64,000 bases of DNA from an uncultured Planctomycetota bacterium (GTDB taxonomy: Bacteria > Planctomycetota > Phycisphaerae > Phycisphaerales > UBA5793): the NCBI GenBank assembly GCA_900696685.1, contig CAADHA010000075.1, positions 59,033 to 123,032 of the forward strand, given 5' to 3'. The notes under the pieces were generated by a model. It did not search any database. It was not told the origin of the DNA and saw only the letters and a list, made by a program, of their open reading frames with translations. Shown one piece after another: positions 42,477 to 51,411 of the stretch. How positions within the stretch are numbered: position 1 is the first letter of the stretch; every line of letters starts with the position of its first letter. The translations under genes were made by a program, and so were the position numbers.

Positions 42477-42942
42477 CGAGTGGAGCGTCGAGATCAACGT
42501 CGCGGCCCTCAAGCGCATCCGCTCACTGACAGGCACCGACCTGCTCGAAGTTATCAGCGGCGGCGACCTGCTCGAACGCCTCATGCGCGACCCGGTTCTG
42601 CTGTGCGACATCCTCTACGCCCTCGTCAAGCCGCAGGCGGACCAGAAGCAGATCAGTGATGAGACCTTTGGCGCCGCGATGGCCGGCGACGCCATCGACA
42701 CCGCCACGGCCGCGCTGCTCGACGAACTCGTGGCTTTCTGCCCCAGCCCGAGGGACCGGGCCAACCTCGGGCGGGTGCTGCTGGTGGTCCGACAGGCGAT
42801 GGACAAGGCACGCGACGTAGTCGAAGCCCGTCTGGAGGGCGGCGAGATCGAACGGATCGTGAACGAGGCGCTGACTCAGGCGACCTCTGGCAACTCATCT
42901 GGCGCTGCGCCGGCATCCTCGGCCTCGACCCCGCCGACCTGA
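42448..42942 (+). CDS. Tail assembly chaperone, upstream part (gpG-like)
   Basis: 164 residues, helical (RIRSLTGTDLLEVISGGDLL, RDRANLGRVLLVVRQAMDKA). Its place before the tape measure and the overlapping partner in another frame are the classical marks of lambda gpG-type chaperones, which guide tape-measure folding. The last 20 residues are Ser/Ala/Pro-rich and may not be conserved, since the partner frame carries the recognisable sequence. Confidence 0.72.
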   Translation: MKTFKDNSSNEWSVEINVAALKRIRSLTGTDLLEVISGGDLLERLMRDPVLLCDILYALVKPQADQKQISDETFGAAMAGDAIDTATAALLDELVAFCPSPRDRANLGRVLLVVRQAMDKARDVVEARLEGGEIERIVNEALTQATSGNSSGAAPASSASTPPT

Positions 42943-43175
42943 CACTGCGCGACCTGCTCGCGATGGCCGAACAGCGCCAGCGCGACGAGTGGGCGAGGAC
43001 CTCATCGATCATGGCGCTCATCGCCAACACCCAGCGGAACCCGAAGCGGCAGCGGGCCGCCAGGCCGAGTGATTTTGACCCGTTTGCGCGCAAGGCGGGC
43101 GTCGTGAAGGCGGATGTGTCGGTACTCAGGGAAGTGTTCATCGAGGGGCGGGTGTCAGCGCCAACCAGCGGCTGA
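42879..43175 (+). CDS. Tail assembly chaperone, downstream part in the -1 frame (gpT-like)
   Basis: The frame shows GDLWQLIWRCAGILGLDPAD, then LTLRDLLAMAEQRQRDEWAR and SSIMALIANTQRNPKR. The conserved-looking stretch begins well before the first ATG at 42963 and overlaps the end of the previous gene in the -1 frame. This fits a programmed -1 frameshift making a gpGT-like fusion. I see no canonical slippery heptamer, so independent initiation at a non-ATG codon is possible. The start given is the beginning of the recognisable region, not a start codon. Confidence 0.6.
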   Translation, partial: GDLWQLIWRCAGILGLDPADLTLRDLLAMAEQRQRDEWARTSSIMALIANTQRNPKRQRAARPSDFDPFARKAGVVKADVSVLREVFIEGRVSAPTSG

Positions 43176-43220
43176 TGATGCAGATCCAAAGTAGCCGTCC
43201 AAGCTAGCATATGACACAAG

Positions 43221-43904
43221 TCAGATGGGAAGTTTCCAATCAAGGTCGCGCCAGCTTGCCTTGAACACTCCTTGAACTCTGGCGCGAAGCGTGTCCGGAG
43301 CGCCGATCCGCGCATCCCACCACTCCTTGGTATTCGAAGCGCCGAAGTAGGATCTCAGCAACGGCACTGGCGTAGCACTCTCAAGATCCAGTTCCAAAGC
43401 ATCCACCGTTCCTCGAGAACAAATCACTCGAACCGAACCACGGAGCATGATTGCGCGCGCATCTGTCGATCGCTGCTGCGAATCCAATCCAATGAACTCC
43501 AGGACATCCACTTGCCTTCCACGCTCGCCATCTAAGCGTCCATCGCGAAACAACCACGCTTCGAGTTCATCCTGTCCCGTATGAAAGACCATCGACCCCT
43601 GGTGCGGCAGGCTTTGCTGAAAGCACAGTACAACGCTGACTCCGAAGGGCCGGTGCATGAACGCCATGCGCGTGCGTCCAGTCCAATCTTCAACGGCAAG
43701 CCAGACCGTGTGCTTCAGGAACGAATCTGAGTCTTTCTCGAAAGATTGCTCTGATCCGAGCAGGTTTGAGGATTCGCCAGTCCACGAAAACGCTCGAACA
43801 AAGTCCGATGAGGCTTCGCCGGCGTTTCCGCTCGAGCTGGAACAGGCCGGAAGGACCAAGAGTATGAACAAGGTCACGAGAGTTCCGCGTGCGGTTCTCA
43901 CCAC
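43221..43904 (-). CDS. Lipoprotein next to the RHS-tip gene, candidate immunity protein
   Basis: 227 residues. The N-terminus LVTLFILLVLPACSSSS is a lipoprotein signal with lipobox LPAC. The mature part is beta-rich with no family recognised. The gene overlaps the RHS-tip gene upstream by seven bases, so both are made together. A lipoprotein made with an exported RHS tip would suit an immunity protein, but this is inference. Codon use and base composition look less GC-rich than the phage genes around it. Confidence 0.65.
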   Translation of the reverse strand: MVRTARGTLVTLFILLVLPACSSSSGNAGEASSDFVRAFSWTGESSNLLGSEQSFEKDSDSFLKHTVWLAVEDWTGRTRMAFMHRPFGVSVVLCFQQSLPHQGSMVFHTGQDELEAWLFRDGRLDGERGRQVDVLEFIGLDSQQRSTDARAIMLRGSVRVICSRGTVDALELDLESATPVPLLRSYFGASNTKEWWDARIGAPDTLRARVQGVFKASWRDLDWKLPI

Positions 43905-44752
43905 AACGGTCCTCCAAAGAACGGGTGATCGAAGGCAGGCGCCAGATCAGTCACGATTGGATGAACGATCTTGGCATTACAGGCGCGCAGCACTTCGCCT
44001 ATGTACGAGTTCGAATTCCGCTTGAACGGCTTGTATTCGATCTCAGATTCCCCAGCCTCCTTACCGATGCGGACAGCTGCGTCGGCCAGACACTCAGCGA
44101 GTTCACATTGGGTCATCCCGCTTCCATCGGCTGGCACAATCCTAGATGCGTCCTTCGCGTCCGTGCGGCGGCAGGTCTTCTCGTCCTCAACGTAGATTCC
44201 CCACGCCTCCTCGACATTCCCTCCAGATTCCTTAGCGGAAGAGTCCTTGGACTTCTGGTTGCTGGACGATCCACTTCCTCGAAATGGTTCAGTGAGCGGC
44301 CCTGTTCCGATCGGTACGCTGTCTTTCTCATGCGCGCTCCGGAGTTCTGCCCGCTTCAACTTGCAGCCACCCCCGTCGCCGGATGGCGTGTCGATCTCCA
44401 GACACATGTGATAGACGCCACCGAGGCCGAAGGCATTCGTCGCGTACATTCGAACCTCACAGCAGTCCGGACCGCATTGTGGGTCGTTCGGCCCGAGCAC
44501 ATCACGAAGACGCTTCCGCCGCTCTACATCCCGTCTGATGGACTCGCCGTGGATGTCCAAGCCGTGCGAGTCTTGAAATCGAACTGGACTTGAAGTCGCG
44601 TACTGCGCCGCATTCATTCCGTTTACATAGCCCTTGGGATCCCGCTCAAGCCATCTTCCCAGCACCGTGTCGTAGTGCGCTGATGCGGCAGGTGCAATGC
44701 CAAGGAGACAAGAGAGAGCGACAAGAACGGTCAGAAAACTGGAGCGCGTCAT
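43898..44752 (-). CDS. Exported RHS-core tip protein with unknown C-terminal domain
   Basis: 284 residues. A signal peptide (SFLTVLVALSCLLGIAPAAS) is followed directly by an RHS-associated core motif (YDTVLGRWLERDPKGYVNGM, SPVRFQDSHGL). The upstream RHS shell is absent, so this is a stand-alone tip. The C-terminal domain (about 70-284) has Cys and His residues and ends with the segment FKRNSNSYIGEVLRACN, reminiscent of papain-like or peptidase tips in polymorphic toxins. No catalytic set can be assigned with certainty. ATG 44752 is used because the signal peptide begins there. Confidence 0.68.
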   Translation of the reverse strand: MTRSSFLTVLVALSCLLGIAPAASAHYDTVLGRWLERDPKGYVNGMNAAQYATSSPVRFQDSHGLDIHGESIRRDVERRKRLRDVLGPNDPQCGPDCCEVRMYATNAFGLGGVYHMCLEIDTPSGDGGGCKLKRAELRSAHEKDSVPIGTGPLTEPFRGSGSSSNQKSKDSSAKESGGNVEEAWGIYVEDEKTCRRTDAKDASRIVPADGSGMTQCELAECLADAAVRIGKEAGESEIEYKPFKRNSNSYIGEVLRACNAKIVHPIVTDLAPAFDHPFFGGPLW

Positions 44753-44804
44753 GGTGTCTACCCTTCCTCGCAGTTCGGCGCTGTGGAGGCACCTCATTGT
44801 ACCT

Positions 44805-45953
44805 TCAGTTACCGTCGCCGATAGGGTTGGATTCGACGGAAAGAGACGAATCGGTCGGTTGGATCGCCGTCGGGTGATCCCGGGCACATGCGGTCGCCAC
44901 GTTGGCAGCGGCCTCATGTGGCCGGCGCTGATTCAGCGCAGCCAAGAACGCCGCCGCTTCGGATTTTGGAGCGAGCCTCGCCGCAGCTTCGTAGGCTGGT
45001 CCCGCCTCGGCCAGTAGCCCGGTGTCTTCGAGACAGTACCCGCGGTTGATGAGGAACACCGCGAGTTCCTCGGCGGGAGTGAGCGATCTGAGGTACCAGC
45101 CGTTGTCGATCTCCGCCTTGCTGAGGGTGTATGGCCAGTTCGCGTAGTGCTCATCGTCGTAAGTGTGCAGGCCGCGGCTGGCGCACTCCACATTGAATCG
45201 ACCTTGCAGATTCGGATCGGCATGATCAGGCGCATCCCAGCGCGCAAAGACATGGCCTTTCGTCACGACAAGCCGGAGCGGGTAGCCGAGCCGCCTGCTG
45301 ACCGCGACCGTGAGGACCGGCATGGAGACGCAGGTTCCGCCGTTGCCGTCACCCACCATGCCGTGGATGAAGAGATCCTTCGCATTTGTGAAATCGGGAT
45401 CGCTGATGCGCTCCGCGTTGTAGCGAACGCCGTAGTCCTGCTGAAGTACGGTGATGAGGGTGAGGATCCGGAAGTATGCCTCGGAGTTCTCGTAGTCGGC
45501 TGGTGCCGTGCGGAACCTGTGGAGATGGCGGTCAGTTTCGCTTCGGACTTGGGCGGCCCAGCGATCGAGTTCGGCTTCAACTCTGCCGACATCGAGATTC
45601 TCCGCACCCGGCAATCCCTCGGCGGCGAGCAGGTTCATCCGCGCGATATCAACTTCGTTGAGATCTGCCGCGGCGAGCGATGTGAGTTGCTCAAGCGAGG
45701 TCGGTCCGCTGGCCACGGGAGCCGGCTGCGCAGGCGATGACTCGGTCGACTTCGTGTCTGTGCGGCGGGAATCGGGGAGCAGCGACAGCGTTAAGACCAC
45801 CGCCATCGCCAAGATCAGCGCGCCGATGGCGATGATGCGAACACGCCGATATCCTGGTGATTGTGGGGATGGCTCGCGTGCCCGGGTTGCCGCCCGGGAG
45901 CGTCGTCGTGAGGAGCCGCGATGGCGCGACGACTTGCTCATTCGCAACAGCAT
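44805..45953 (-). CDS. Transglutaminase-like (SirB1-type) membrane protein with TPR-like tail
   Basis: About 382 residues. A basic N-terminus and a membrane helix (RIIAIGALILAMAVVLTLSL) precede a domain containing MVGDGNGGTCVSMPVLTVAV and LRLVVTKGHVFARWD. The Cys and His positions resemble the transglutaminase-like SirB1/tail fold. A TPR-like C-terminus (INRGYCLEDTGLLAEAGPAY) follows. The long frame opens at 46217, but ATG 45953 is preferred because it begins the protein-like sequence. It is upstream of the RHS-tip gene on the same strand. Its substrate is unknown. Confidence 0.65.
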   Translation of the reverse strand: MLLRMSKSSRHRGSSRRRSRAATRAREPSPQSPGYRRVRIIAIGALILAMAVVLTLSLLPDSRRTDTKSTESSPAQPAPVASGPTSLEQLTSLAAADLNEVDIARMNLLAAEGLPGAENLDVGRVEAELDRWAAQVRSETDRHLHRFRTAPADYENSEAYFRILTLITVLQQDYGVRYNAERISDPDFTNAKDLFIHGMVGDGNGGTCVSMPVLTVAVSRRLGYPLRLVVTKGHVFARWDAPDHADPNLQGRFNVECASRGLHTYDDEHYANWPYTLSKAEIDNGWYLRSLTPAEELAVFLINRGYCLEDTGLLAEAGPAYEAAARLAPKSEAAAFLAALNQRRPHEAAANVATACARDHPTAIQPTDSSLSVESNPIGDGN

Positions 45954-46232
45954 TGCCCCGCCGGGCCAACCAGTCAAGTCTCGAAACCCATCGAACTCGC
46001 AGCGGTGCGTCCATCGACACTTCAGCCCCGCGTGATGGCCATAGCAGACCCCGCTCAGGATGAGAGCATAAGCCATTGTCGAGCATGGGGTTGAAGTGGA
46101 GGGAGGTTTCTGCCTCCGTCTGATGGGAAGCGGGCACCGTCGCACCTCACCAATCGTGCCCTCAACCAAGTGGTCGCGTCGGTACAGATGGAGGGACGAT
46201 CTGAATTGTCCCGTCAACGGAGTCCCGTATCA

Positions 46233-46670
46233 ATGCTCAACCTGCGCATCAAGCAGATGTACTTCGACCGACCCAACGTGAAACGGGCCGTCGATGCCGC
46301 GCGCCGCAGGGTGCTCAGCAAGGCCGGCGCATTCATTCGCCAGACGGCTCGCACCAGCATCCGCAAGCGGAAAGGATCGAGCAAGCCGGGCAGTCCACCG
46401 CACTCGCACATCGGCCTGTTGCGCCGCTTCATCCTGTTTGGATACGACCGCCAGAGCGACTCCGTCGTCGTCGGCCCGGTGGGCTTCCGCCAGTCGACCG
46501 CGCCGCGCGTGCTCGAACGAGGCGGCACGACGACCGTAACCCGCCGCAGGCGCGGACGGCGCACCGAACGCCGAGTGCGCATCGCCGCCCGTCCCTACAT
46601 GAATCCGGCGCTGGAGAAGGAACTGCCGAAGTTGCCGGAACTCTGGCGCAACAGTGTGAAAGGGGCATGA
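46233..46670 (+). CDS. HK97 gp10-like neck/tail protein
   Basis: 145 residues, very basic (VLSKAGAFIRQTARTSIRKR, GTTTVTRRRRGRRTERRVRI) with the RPYMNPALEKELPKL ending common in HK97 gp10-like proteins. It normally joins head and tail; here it lies right after cargo block 2 and four bases before the tape measure. The 279-base gap upstream (45954-46232) shows no clear gene. Confidence 0.65.
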   Translation: MLNLRIKQMYFDRPNVKRAVDAARRRVLSKAGAFIRQTARTSIRKRKGSSKPGSPPHSHIGLLRRFILFGYDRQSDSVVVGPVGFRQSTAPRVLERGGTTTVTRRRRGRRTERRVRIAARPYMNPALEKELPKLPELWRNSVKGA

Positions 46671-46673
46671 TCG

Positions 46674-48647
46674 ATGGCCAACACGCAGGGCATCCGCGCC
46701 GGAAGGGCCTTCGTCGAGATCGGAGGCGACGATTCCCGCCTGCTGCGCGCTTTGAAGCGCGCCCAGCAGCGCCTCAGGGCATTCGGAGCCGGCGTGCGCC
46801 AGGTTGGCCTGCGTGCCGTGGCCGCCTCGGCCGCGATCCTCGCGCCCCTCGCCGGGGCGACGAAGATATTCGCATCGGCGGGCGACCAACTCGACAAGAT
46901 GGCCGCCCGCACGGGCGTGAGTGTCGAGGCCCTGAGTCAACTCGGATTCGCGGCCGAGCAGTCCGGCGCGGACATCGAAACACTCGAGAAGGGCATCCGC
47001 ACCATGCAGCGCACCATCAACGATGCGCAGCGCGGCCTGTCCACGGCGACCGACGCCTTCGACGATCTCGGGCTGAATGTCGAGCATATCGCATCGCTCT
47101 CTCCCGAAGATCAGTTCCAGACTATCGCCGACGCCATTGCGGGCGTCGAAGACCCTTCCAAGCGCGCGGCCCTGGCGATGCAGGTTCTCGGTCGGGCCGG
47201 CACGCAACTGCTGCCACTCCTGGGCAACATCCGGGCCCTTCGCGCCCAGGCGGACAGTCTCGGACTGACGATCTCGACGAAGGACGCCTCCAGTGCGGCC
47301 CTGCTCACCGACACATTGAACATCCTCTGGCGGACCATGCGTGTTGGCGCCTTCGTCATCGGATCGGCCCTGGCGCCGACGATCATCGACCTGAGCAATC
47401 GCATCACCCGCATCATCATCGCCGCGAGCGAGTGGATCAAGGCGAACCGCGAGGCCGTGGTGTGGGTGGCCAGGGTCGGCGTGGCCGTGGGGGGTGTCGG
47501 CAGCATCCTCATCGCGACGGGGCTGGCATTCACACTTTTGGGCATCGCCGTCGGCGGTCTGGCTGGCGCACTGAGCCTCGCGGCCGTGATCATCGCCAAG
47601 GTCGGCGTCGTGCTTGGCGCGATCCTCTCACCCATTGGGCTGCTCATCACCGCCGCCGCACTGCTCGGGGGGACAGTGGTTGCATGGTCGGGTGCGGGTG
47701 GCGCAGCACTCGACTGGCTGCGCGGCCGCTTCGATCAACTCGGCAAGTTCGTCGGCACAGTCATTGGTGGCATCCGCGACGCCATCGCCGGTGGCGACAT
47801 CGCCTTGGCCGCCCGCGTCCTGTGGGCCGGCCTGCGCGTCGCGTGGGAGCAGGGCATCCAGCCCCTGCGCCAGGCGTGGATCGGCTTCAGTGCAGGATTC
47901 CAGCGCGCCGCGATCATCGCCTTCTCCGGAGTGCGCAAGGCGTGGATCGAGGTGCGCGACTGGTTCGAGCGCAACTTCCCCGACTTCACCGCCGGTCTCG
48001 CCACGGGTTGGGCGAATCTCGCCGCGGGCGTGCAGCGAATCTGGGCCCGGGTGACGAACTGGCTCGCCGATCGATTCACCGAGGTGATGGGTCTGCTCGA
48101 TGAGTCGCTCGATGTCGAGGCCGCCAAGGCACTCAACCGCCAGGAACTTGACGCCGATCTGAATCGCATCGAAGCCGGGAGAAATGAGTCGATTGACGAA
48201 GCCGAGCGCCGCCGCGGTCGCAGCGATGCCGAGCGCGAGCAGGAGAAGGAATCGGCGCTGAATGCCGTCGATGCCCAGCGCGCCGAGGCACTGGCCGATC
48301 TCGACGAGCAGACCGCCGAGCGCGTCCGCCAGGCCGAGGAAGCGCTGGCCCGCACGAAGGAGGAACTCGATGCAGCGCTCGCCGCCGCACGGCAGCGCCG
48401 CGAGGAGGCGCTGGCCGATGGCCAAGACCCGGCATCACTCGCCCTCCAGCGTCTGGCCGACTTCGGCGATCAACTCGATGCCCTCGCCAGCCGCGTCAGT
48501 GTGCGCGGCACCTTCGATGCTTCAGCCGTGCGTGGCCTCGCCGCCGGCGATGACAGCGCCGAACGCACCGCCCGCGCCACCGAGCAGACGGCACGCCACA
48601 CCAAGCGCCTCGTCGAGGCTTCCAACAAGGGGCTGGCCTTCGGATGA
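46674..48647 (+). CDS. Tail tape measure protein
   Basis: 657 residues. Features are an N-terminal TP901-like part (FASAGDQLDKMAARTGVSVE), several hydrophobic helices near residues 215-350 (VGSILIATGLAFTLLGIAV), and a long charged coiled coil near 500-600 (EAERRRGRSDAEREQEKESA). It sets tail length and may form a membrane channel. The length predicts a tail of roughly 95-100 nm on the usual rule. Confidence 0.88.
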   Translation: MANTQGIRAGRAFVEIGGDDSRLLRALKRAQQRLRAFGAGVRQVGLRAVAASAAILAPLAGATKIFASAGDQLDKMAARTGVSVEALSQLGFAAEQSGADIETLEKGIRTMQRTINDAQRGLSTATDAFDDLGLNVEHIASLSPEDQFQTIADAIAGVEDPSKRAALAMQVLGRAGTQLLPLLGNIRALRAQADSLGLTISTKDASSAALLTDTLNILWRTMRVGAFVIGSALAPTIIDLSNRITRIIIAASEWIKANREAVVWVARVGVAVGGVGSILIATGLAFTLLGIAVGGLAGALSLAAVIIAKVGVVLGAILSPIGLLITAAALLGGTVVAWSGAGGAALDWLRGRFDQLGKFVGTVIGGIRDAIAGGDIALAARVLWAGLRVAWEQGIQPLRQAWIGFSAGFQRAAIIAFSGVRKAWIEVRDWFERNFPDFTAGLATGWANLAAGVQRIWARVTNWLADRFTEVMGLLDESLDVEAAKALNRQELDADLNRIEAGRNESIDEAERRRGRSDAEREQEKESALNAVDAQRAEALADLDEQTAERVRQAEEALARTKEELDAALAAARQRREEALADGQDPASLALQRLADFGDQLDALASRVSVRGTFDASAVRGLAAGDDSAERTARATEQTARHTKRLVEASNKGLAFG

Positions 48648-49444
48648 GCACGGAAGTTCAGGAACGCGGGATCAGCAGGACCAGCAACAGCGGCCGGAGC
48701 CCATCGACCGAGCGCCTCTACTGGGTGCGCGGCACGAGCGATGATCTCGAAGCCCTCGCCGCGCTCGAAGCCGAAGCGCCTGCGTTCCACGGCGGCCTGC
48801 CGCTCCACCAGGTACGTGTCGAGGAGGCCGGCCCCGATCTCTACGACGGCACCGTCATCTACCAGATCGATTCCTCGACCGACCCGCTCGGCACCGGCGA
48901 GAGCAACTTCACCTTCGAGACCGGCGGCGGCAATGAGCACATCACCCAGTCGCTGGCCACAATCAGTTCCCACGCCCCGCCCGGCAAGACGGCGCCGGAT
49001 TTCAAGGGTGCCATCGGCGTCACGGCCGACAGTGTGGAGGGCGTGGACATCGTCGTCCCCGTTTATCAGTTCACCGAGACGCACTATCTCGATGACAGTC
49101 TGGTGACACCCACATATAAAGGTACACTCTTCGCCCTCACCGGCCGGGTGAACAATGCCGCATTCAAGGGCTTCAACGCCGGCGAATGCCTCTTCCTCGG
49201 TGTGAGCGGCTCGAAGCGAGGCCAGGGCGACTGGGAACTCACCTTCCGCTTCGCCTCGCGCCCCAACCGCACCAGCCTGAGCATCGGCGACATCACCGGC
49301 ATCGACAAGAAGGGCTGGGAATACCTCTGGGTGCGGTACGCCGAGGCGGAAGACGCGGGTGCCGGCGCGATTGTAAAGCGCCCCATCGCGGTCTACGTCG
49401 AACGTGTCTACGAGAGTGGCGACTTCACAGCATTGGGGATCTGA
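48644..49444 (+). CDS. Distal tail/baseplate-type protein
   Basis: 266 residues, beta-rich (LYDGTVIYQIDSSTDPLG, GDWELTFRFASRPNRTSLSI). The start overlaps the tape-measure stop (ATGA). No family is named with certainty; place after the tape measure suggests a distal tail or receptor-binding component. Confidence 0.6.
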   Translation: MSTEVQERGISRTSNSGRSPSTERLYWVRGTSDDLEALAALEAEAPAFHGGLPLHQVRVEEAGPDLYDGTVIYQIDSSTDPLGTGESNFTFETGGGNEHITQSLATISSHAPPGKTAPDFKGAIGVTADSVEGVDIVVPVYQFTETHYLDDSLVTPTYKGTLFALTGRVNNAAFKGFNAGECLFLGVSGSKRGQGDWELTFRFASRPNRTSLSIGDITGIDKKGWEYLWVRYAEAEDAGAGAIVKRPIAVYVERVYESGDFTALGI

Positions 49445-49446
49445 CC

Positions 49447-50244
49447 ATGAGCGGCGACTCCCTGCGCAAAGTGAAGACCGGCGACCCACTGCGCATCCCC
49501 GCAGGCGCCTACAACGCCTTCGTCGATGCGGCCGTCGATCATCGAAGGCGTCAACACGACGAATCGCGCGAGCCGCAACGCCTGCGGCGCGACAATGATG
49601 TGATCCTCGTGCTCAACTCGACTGAATCGACGGTGCCGCGCTTCGGCGTACTAGCCATCACTGATCCGATCTTCCATCCGGATGATGCGCTGGAGCTTGA
49701 GCGTGTTGCGTTTACTGGAGCCCTCCCGCAGGCCGAGCACGCCGGGAAGTTCGCCATTCTGCTGGAGACGGCCGCGCCCGGCGCGATTGTGCGTGCCGCG
49801 ATGGGCGGCGTCGTGCCCGCCAGGGTCAGCATGGTGGACCCCGGCCATGAATACGCCGATGTCGCGCCGGGCCAGGCCGGCTGGCTCAACAGCGGCGTGA
49901 GCGGCGCGGCACAGATTCTCTGGGTGGAGTCGTCGCTCAGTCCCGTCCGCCGGGCCTTCGCGCGCCTGCCGTCCATCGCCGGCGTCAGTTGTCTCGGGTC
50001 GTGCCTCGTGTTCGACAGCAACGGCTGCCCCGCATTCGATCTCCAGACCGCCAGCCAGGTGAACGCCACAGTCGTTACCGGCGGCTCGCTCTCCATCGTC
50101 GCCGGCACGCCCAAGAAACTCCGCGTCACGCTGACCCGTGCGACCGTCACCTTCGATCGCAACGTCTGTGGCGTGCTCGTCGGCGTCTCATCGAGCGGCG
50201 CTGCGTCGGTCACCTCTGATCTCAACCTCGACGAGTGTGAATGA
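49447..50244 (+). CDS. Phage tail protein of unknown function
   Basis: 265 residues. The N-terminus (GDSLRKVKTGDPLRIPAGAY) is a helical motif and the rest beta-rich, with an insert of Ser/Val/Thr repeats near the C-terminus (VTGGSLSIVAGTPKKLRVT). Follows the distal tail gene by two bases and overlaps the next by four (ATGA). Confidence 0.6.
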   Translation: MSGDSLRKVKTGDPLRIPAGAYNAFVDAAVDHRRRQHDESREPQRLRRDNDVILVLNSTESTVPRFGVLAITDPIFHPDDALELERVAFTGALPQAEHAGKFAILLETAAPGAIVRAAMGGVVPARVSMVDPGHEYADVAPGQAGWLNSGVSGAAQILWVESSLSPVRRAFARLPSIAGVSCLGSCLVFDSNGCPAFDLQTASQVNATVVTGGSLSIVAGTPKKLRVTLTRATVTFDRNVCGVLVGVSSSGAASVTSDLNLDECE

Positions 50245-51248
50245 TGGCGCTGGTGCTCGGACCATCCGGAAACCTCCTTCTCGCGCCCAGCGGCAACCTG
50301 GCGTATTCGCTCAACTGCTGCTGCGACCTGTGCGACTGCTGCGAGCAGATCACCTGCGGGCAGGACACGGTCCACCTGCCCGAGTGCGGCGAGTTTCCCA
50401 CGCGCTACATCGGCTTCACCGCCGACCTGAACATCACGCCCTGCCAGAACACCTGCATTCAGTGCGGCAGCCCGCACAAGGCGATCGGCCTGGGCAACAA
50501 CGCCAACATCTCGCGCACCGGCAAGAAACTCGCCTGCGCCTCGACCGACCCGAGCCATGTCATCATCCCCTCGCCGGAGGACTTGTGCGAGCACGCCAGC
50601 CGCTGCCGTGTGTGGCAGAGTTGCGCATTGCCGACCGACACCGTCACCGGCCTCCAGATCGCGCGCTACACCGACATCGGCGTCTTCAACTGCACCGGCA
50701 ACTTCAACTTCTACAACACCGGCACGCTGCTCATCAACCTGGCGTACGACCACGCGAATCTGCGCTTCATCCTCGCAATCTGGCTCGGCGCCGGCGCCGG
50801 CGGCGAGGCGACCGGCCTGCTCTTCCTCGGCACTCACGCGTTCGACGCGCGCAACCTCTCCGCCTACAGCGCCTTCCCGCTGACCTTCACGAATGCGCTT
50901 GGCGCGTGCAACTGCCTCTGCGCCGACCCCGTGTACACCAACAACCCAACGCGGGCATACGCCACCGGCGGCACCGTCACCCTCCACCTCCACGAGACCT
51001 GCCAGGAGGAGTGCCCGACCTCGCTCAACGGCGGAGGTGATGGGCCTGAAGCATCGACAGATACGACGGCCGTCCCGAATCCGGCGCTGATCCCTATGGC
51101 AGCGAACCCCCGCGAAACCACCAACACCTCCGGCCCACCCATCGCCCCGCACCGCTTCGACGATGCGACGGGGCTGGACCTGGCAGACGCGCGGGAGGAG
51201 CAGCGCCGCGGATGCAAGGGCTGCCGCCAACAGCGCGGCTCCGCCTGA
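50241..51248 (+). CDS. Cys-rich tail-tip protein
   Basis: 335 residues with an exceptional run of cysteines near residues 26-45 (NCCCDLCDCCEQITC) and further pairs at residues 65-130 and 250-262. It may hold metal or many disulphides. A long beta segment (GNFNFYNTGTLLINLAYDHA) and a disordered C-terminus ending in GCKGCRQQRG complete it. It is the last structural gene of the prophage. A receptor-binding tip is plausible. No family is recognised. Confidence 0.6.
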   Translation: MMALVLGPSGNLLLAPSGNLAYSLNCCCDLCDCCEQITCGQDTVHLPECGEFPTRYIGFTADLNITPCQNTCIQCGSPHKAIGLGNNANISRTGKKLACASTDPSHVIIPSPEDLCEHASRCRVWQSCALPTDTVTGLQIARYTDIGVFNCTGNFNFYNTGTLLINLAYDHANLRFILAIWLGAGAGGEATGLLFLGTHAFDARNLSAYSAFPLTFTNALGACNCLCADPVYTNNPTRAYATGGTVTLHLHETCQEECPTSLNGGGDGPEASTDTTAVPNPALIPMAANPRETTNTSGPPIAPHRFDDATGLDLADAREEQRRGCKGCRQQRGSA

Positions 51249-51348
51249 CTTGGACTTCCAGAAGCCGCTGATACGCTCTGTGTAAGGCCCTCTCCGTCTG
51301 AAAGGTGTGTACGTCACATCACACAACCTTCCCGCGGGAGAGCCCTTC

Positions 51349-51411
51349 TGTCAATGTGCGCAAGATACAGGACGTTATCCCTTTGTCAATGTGCGCAAGA
51401 TTCAGGACGTT
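51349..51411. repeat. Two 28-bp direct repeats
   Basis: TGTCAATGTGCGCAAGAT... occurs at 51349-51376 and 51384-51411, differing at one position, period 35. They lie in the 307-base gap after the tail-tip gene. Repeats of this kind mark the ends of IS21-like elements, but no IS21 genes are present. They could be a remnant or part of the prophage right end. Confidence 0.55.

Larger units (their letters stand above)
12134..51248. mobile_element. Siphovirus-like prophage (left end at tRNA-Pro, right end approximate)
   Basis: The left boundary is set by the serine recombinase, which ends in tRNA-Pro. The right limit is simply the end of the last recognisable tail gene; no duplicated tRNA end was found there. 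Content in order: integration and regulation, recombination/replication, methyltransferase, leftward accessory cluster, packaging, head, tail. Terminase, portal, protease-capsid, tail tube and tape measure are all full length, so the structural part looks intact. No endolysin or classical repressor was recognised. Two cargo blocks (30.6-35.1 and 43.2-46.0 kb) split the late genes. Confidence 0.85.
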
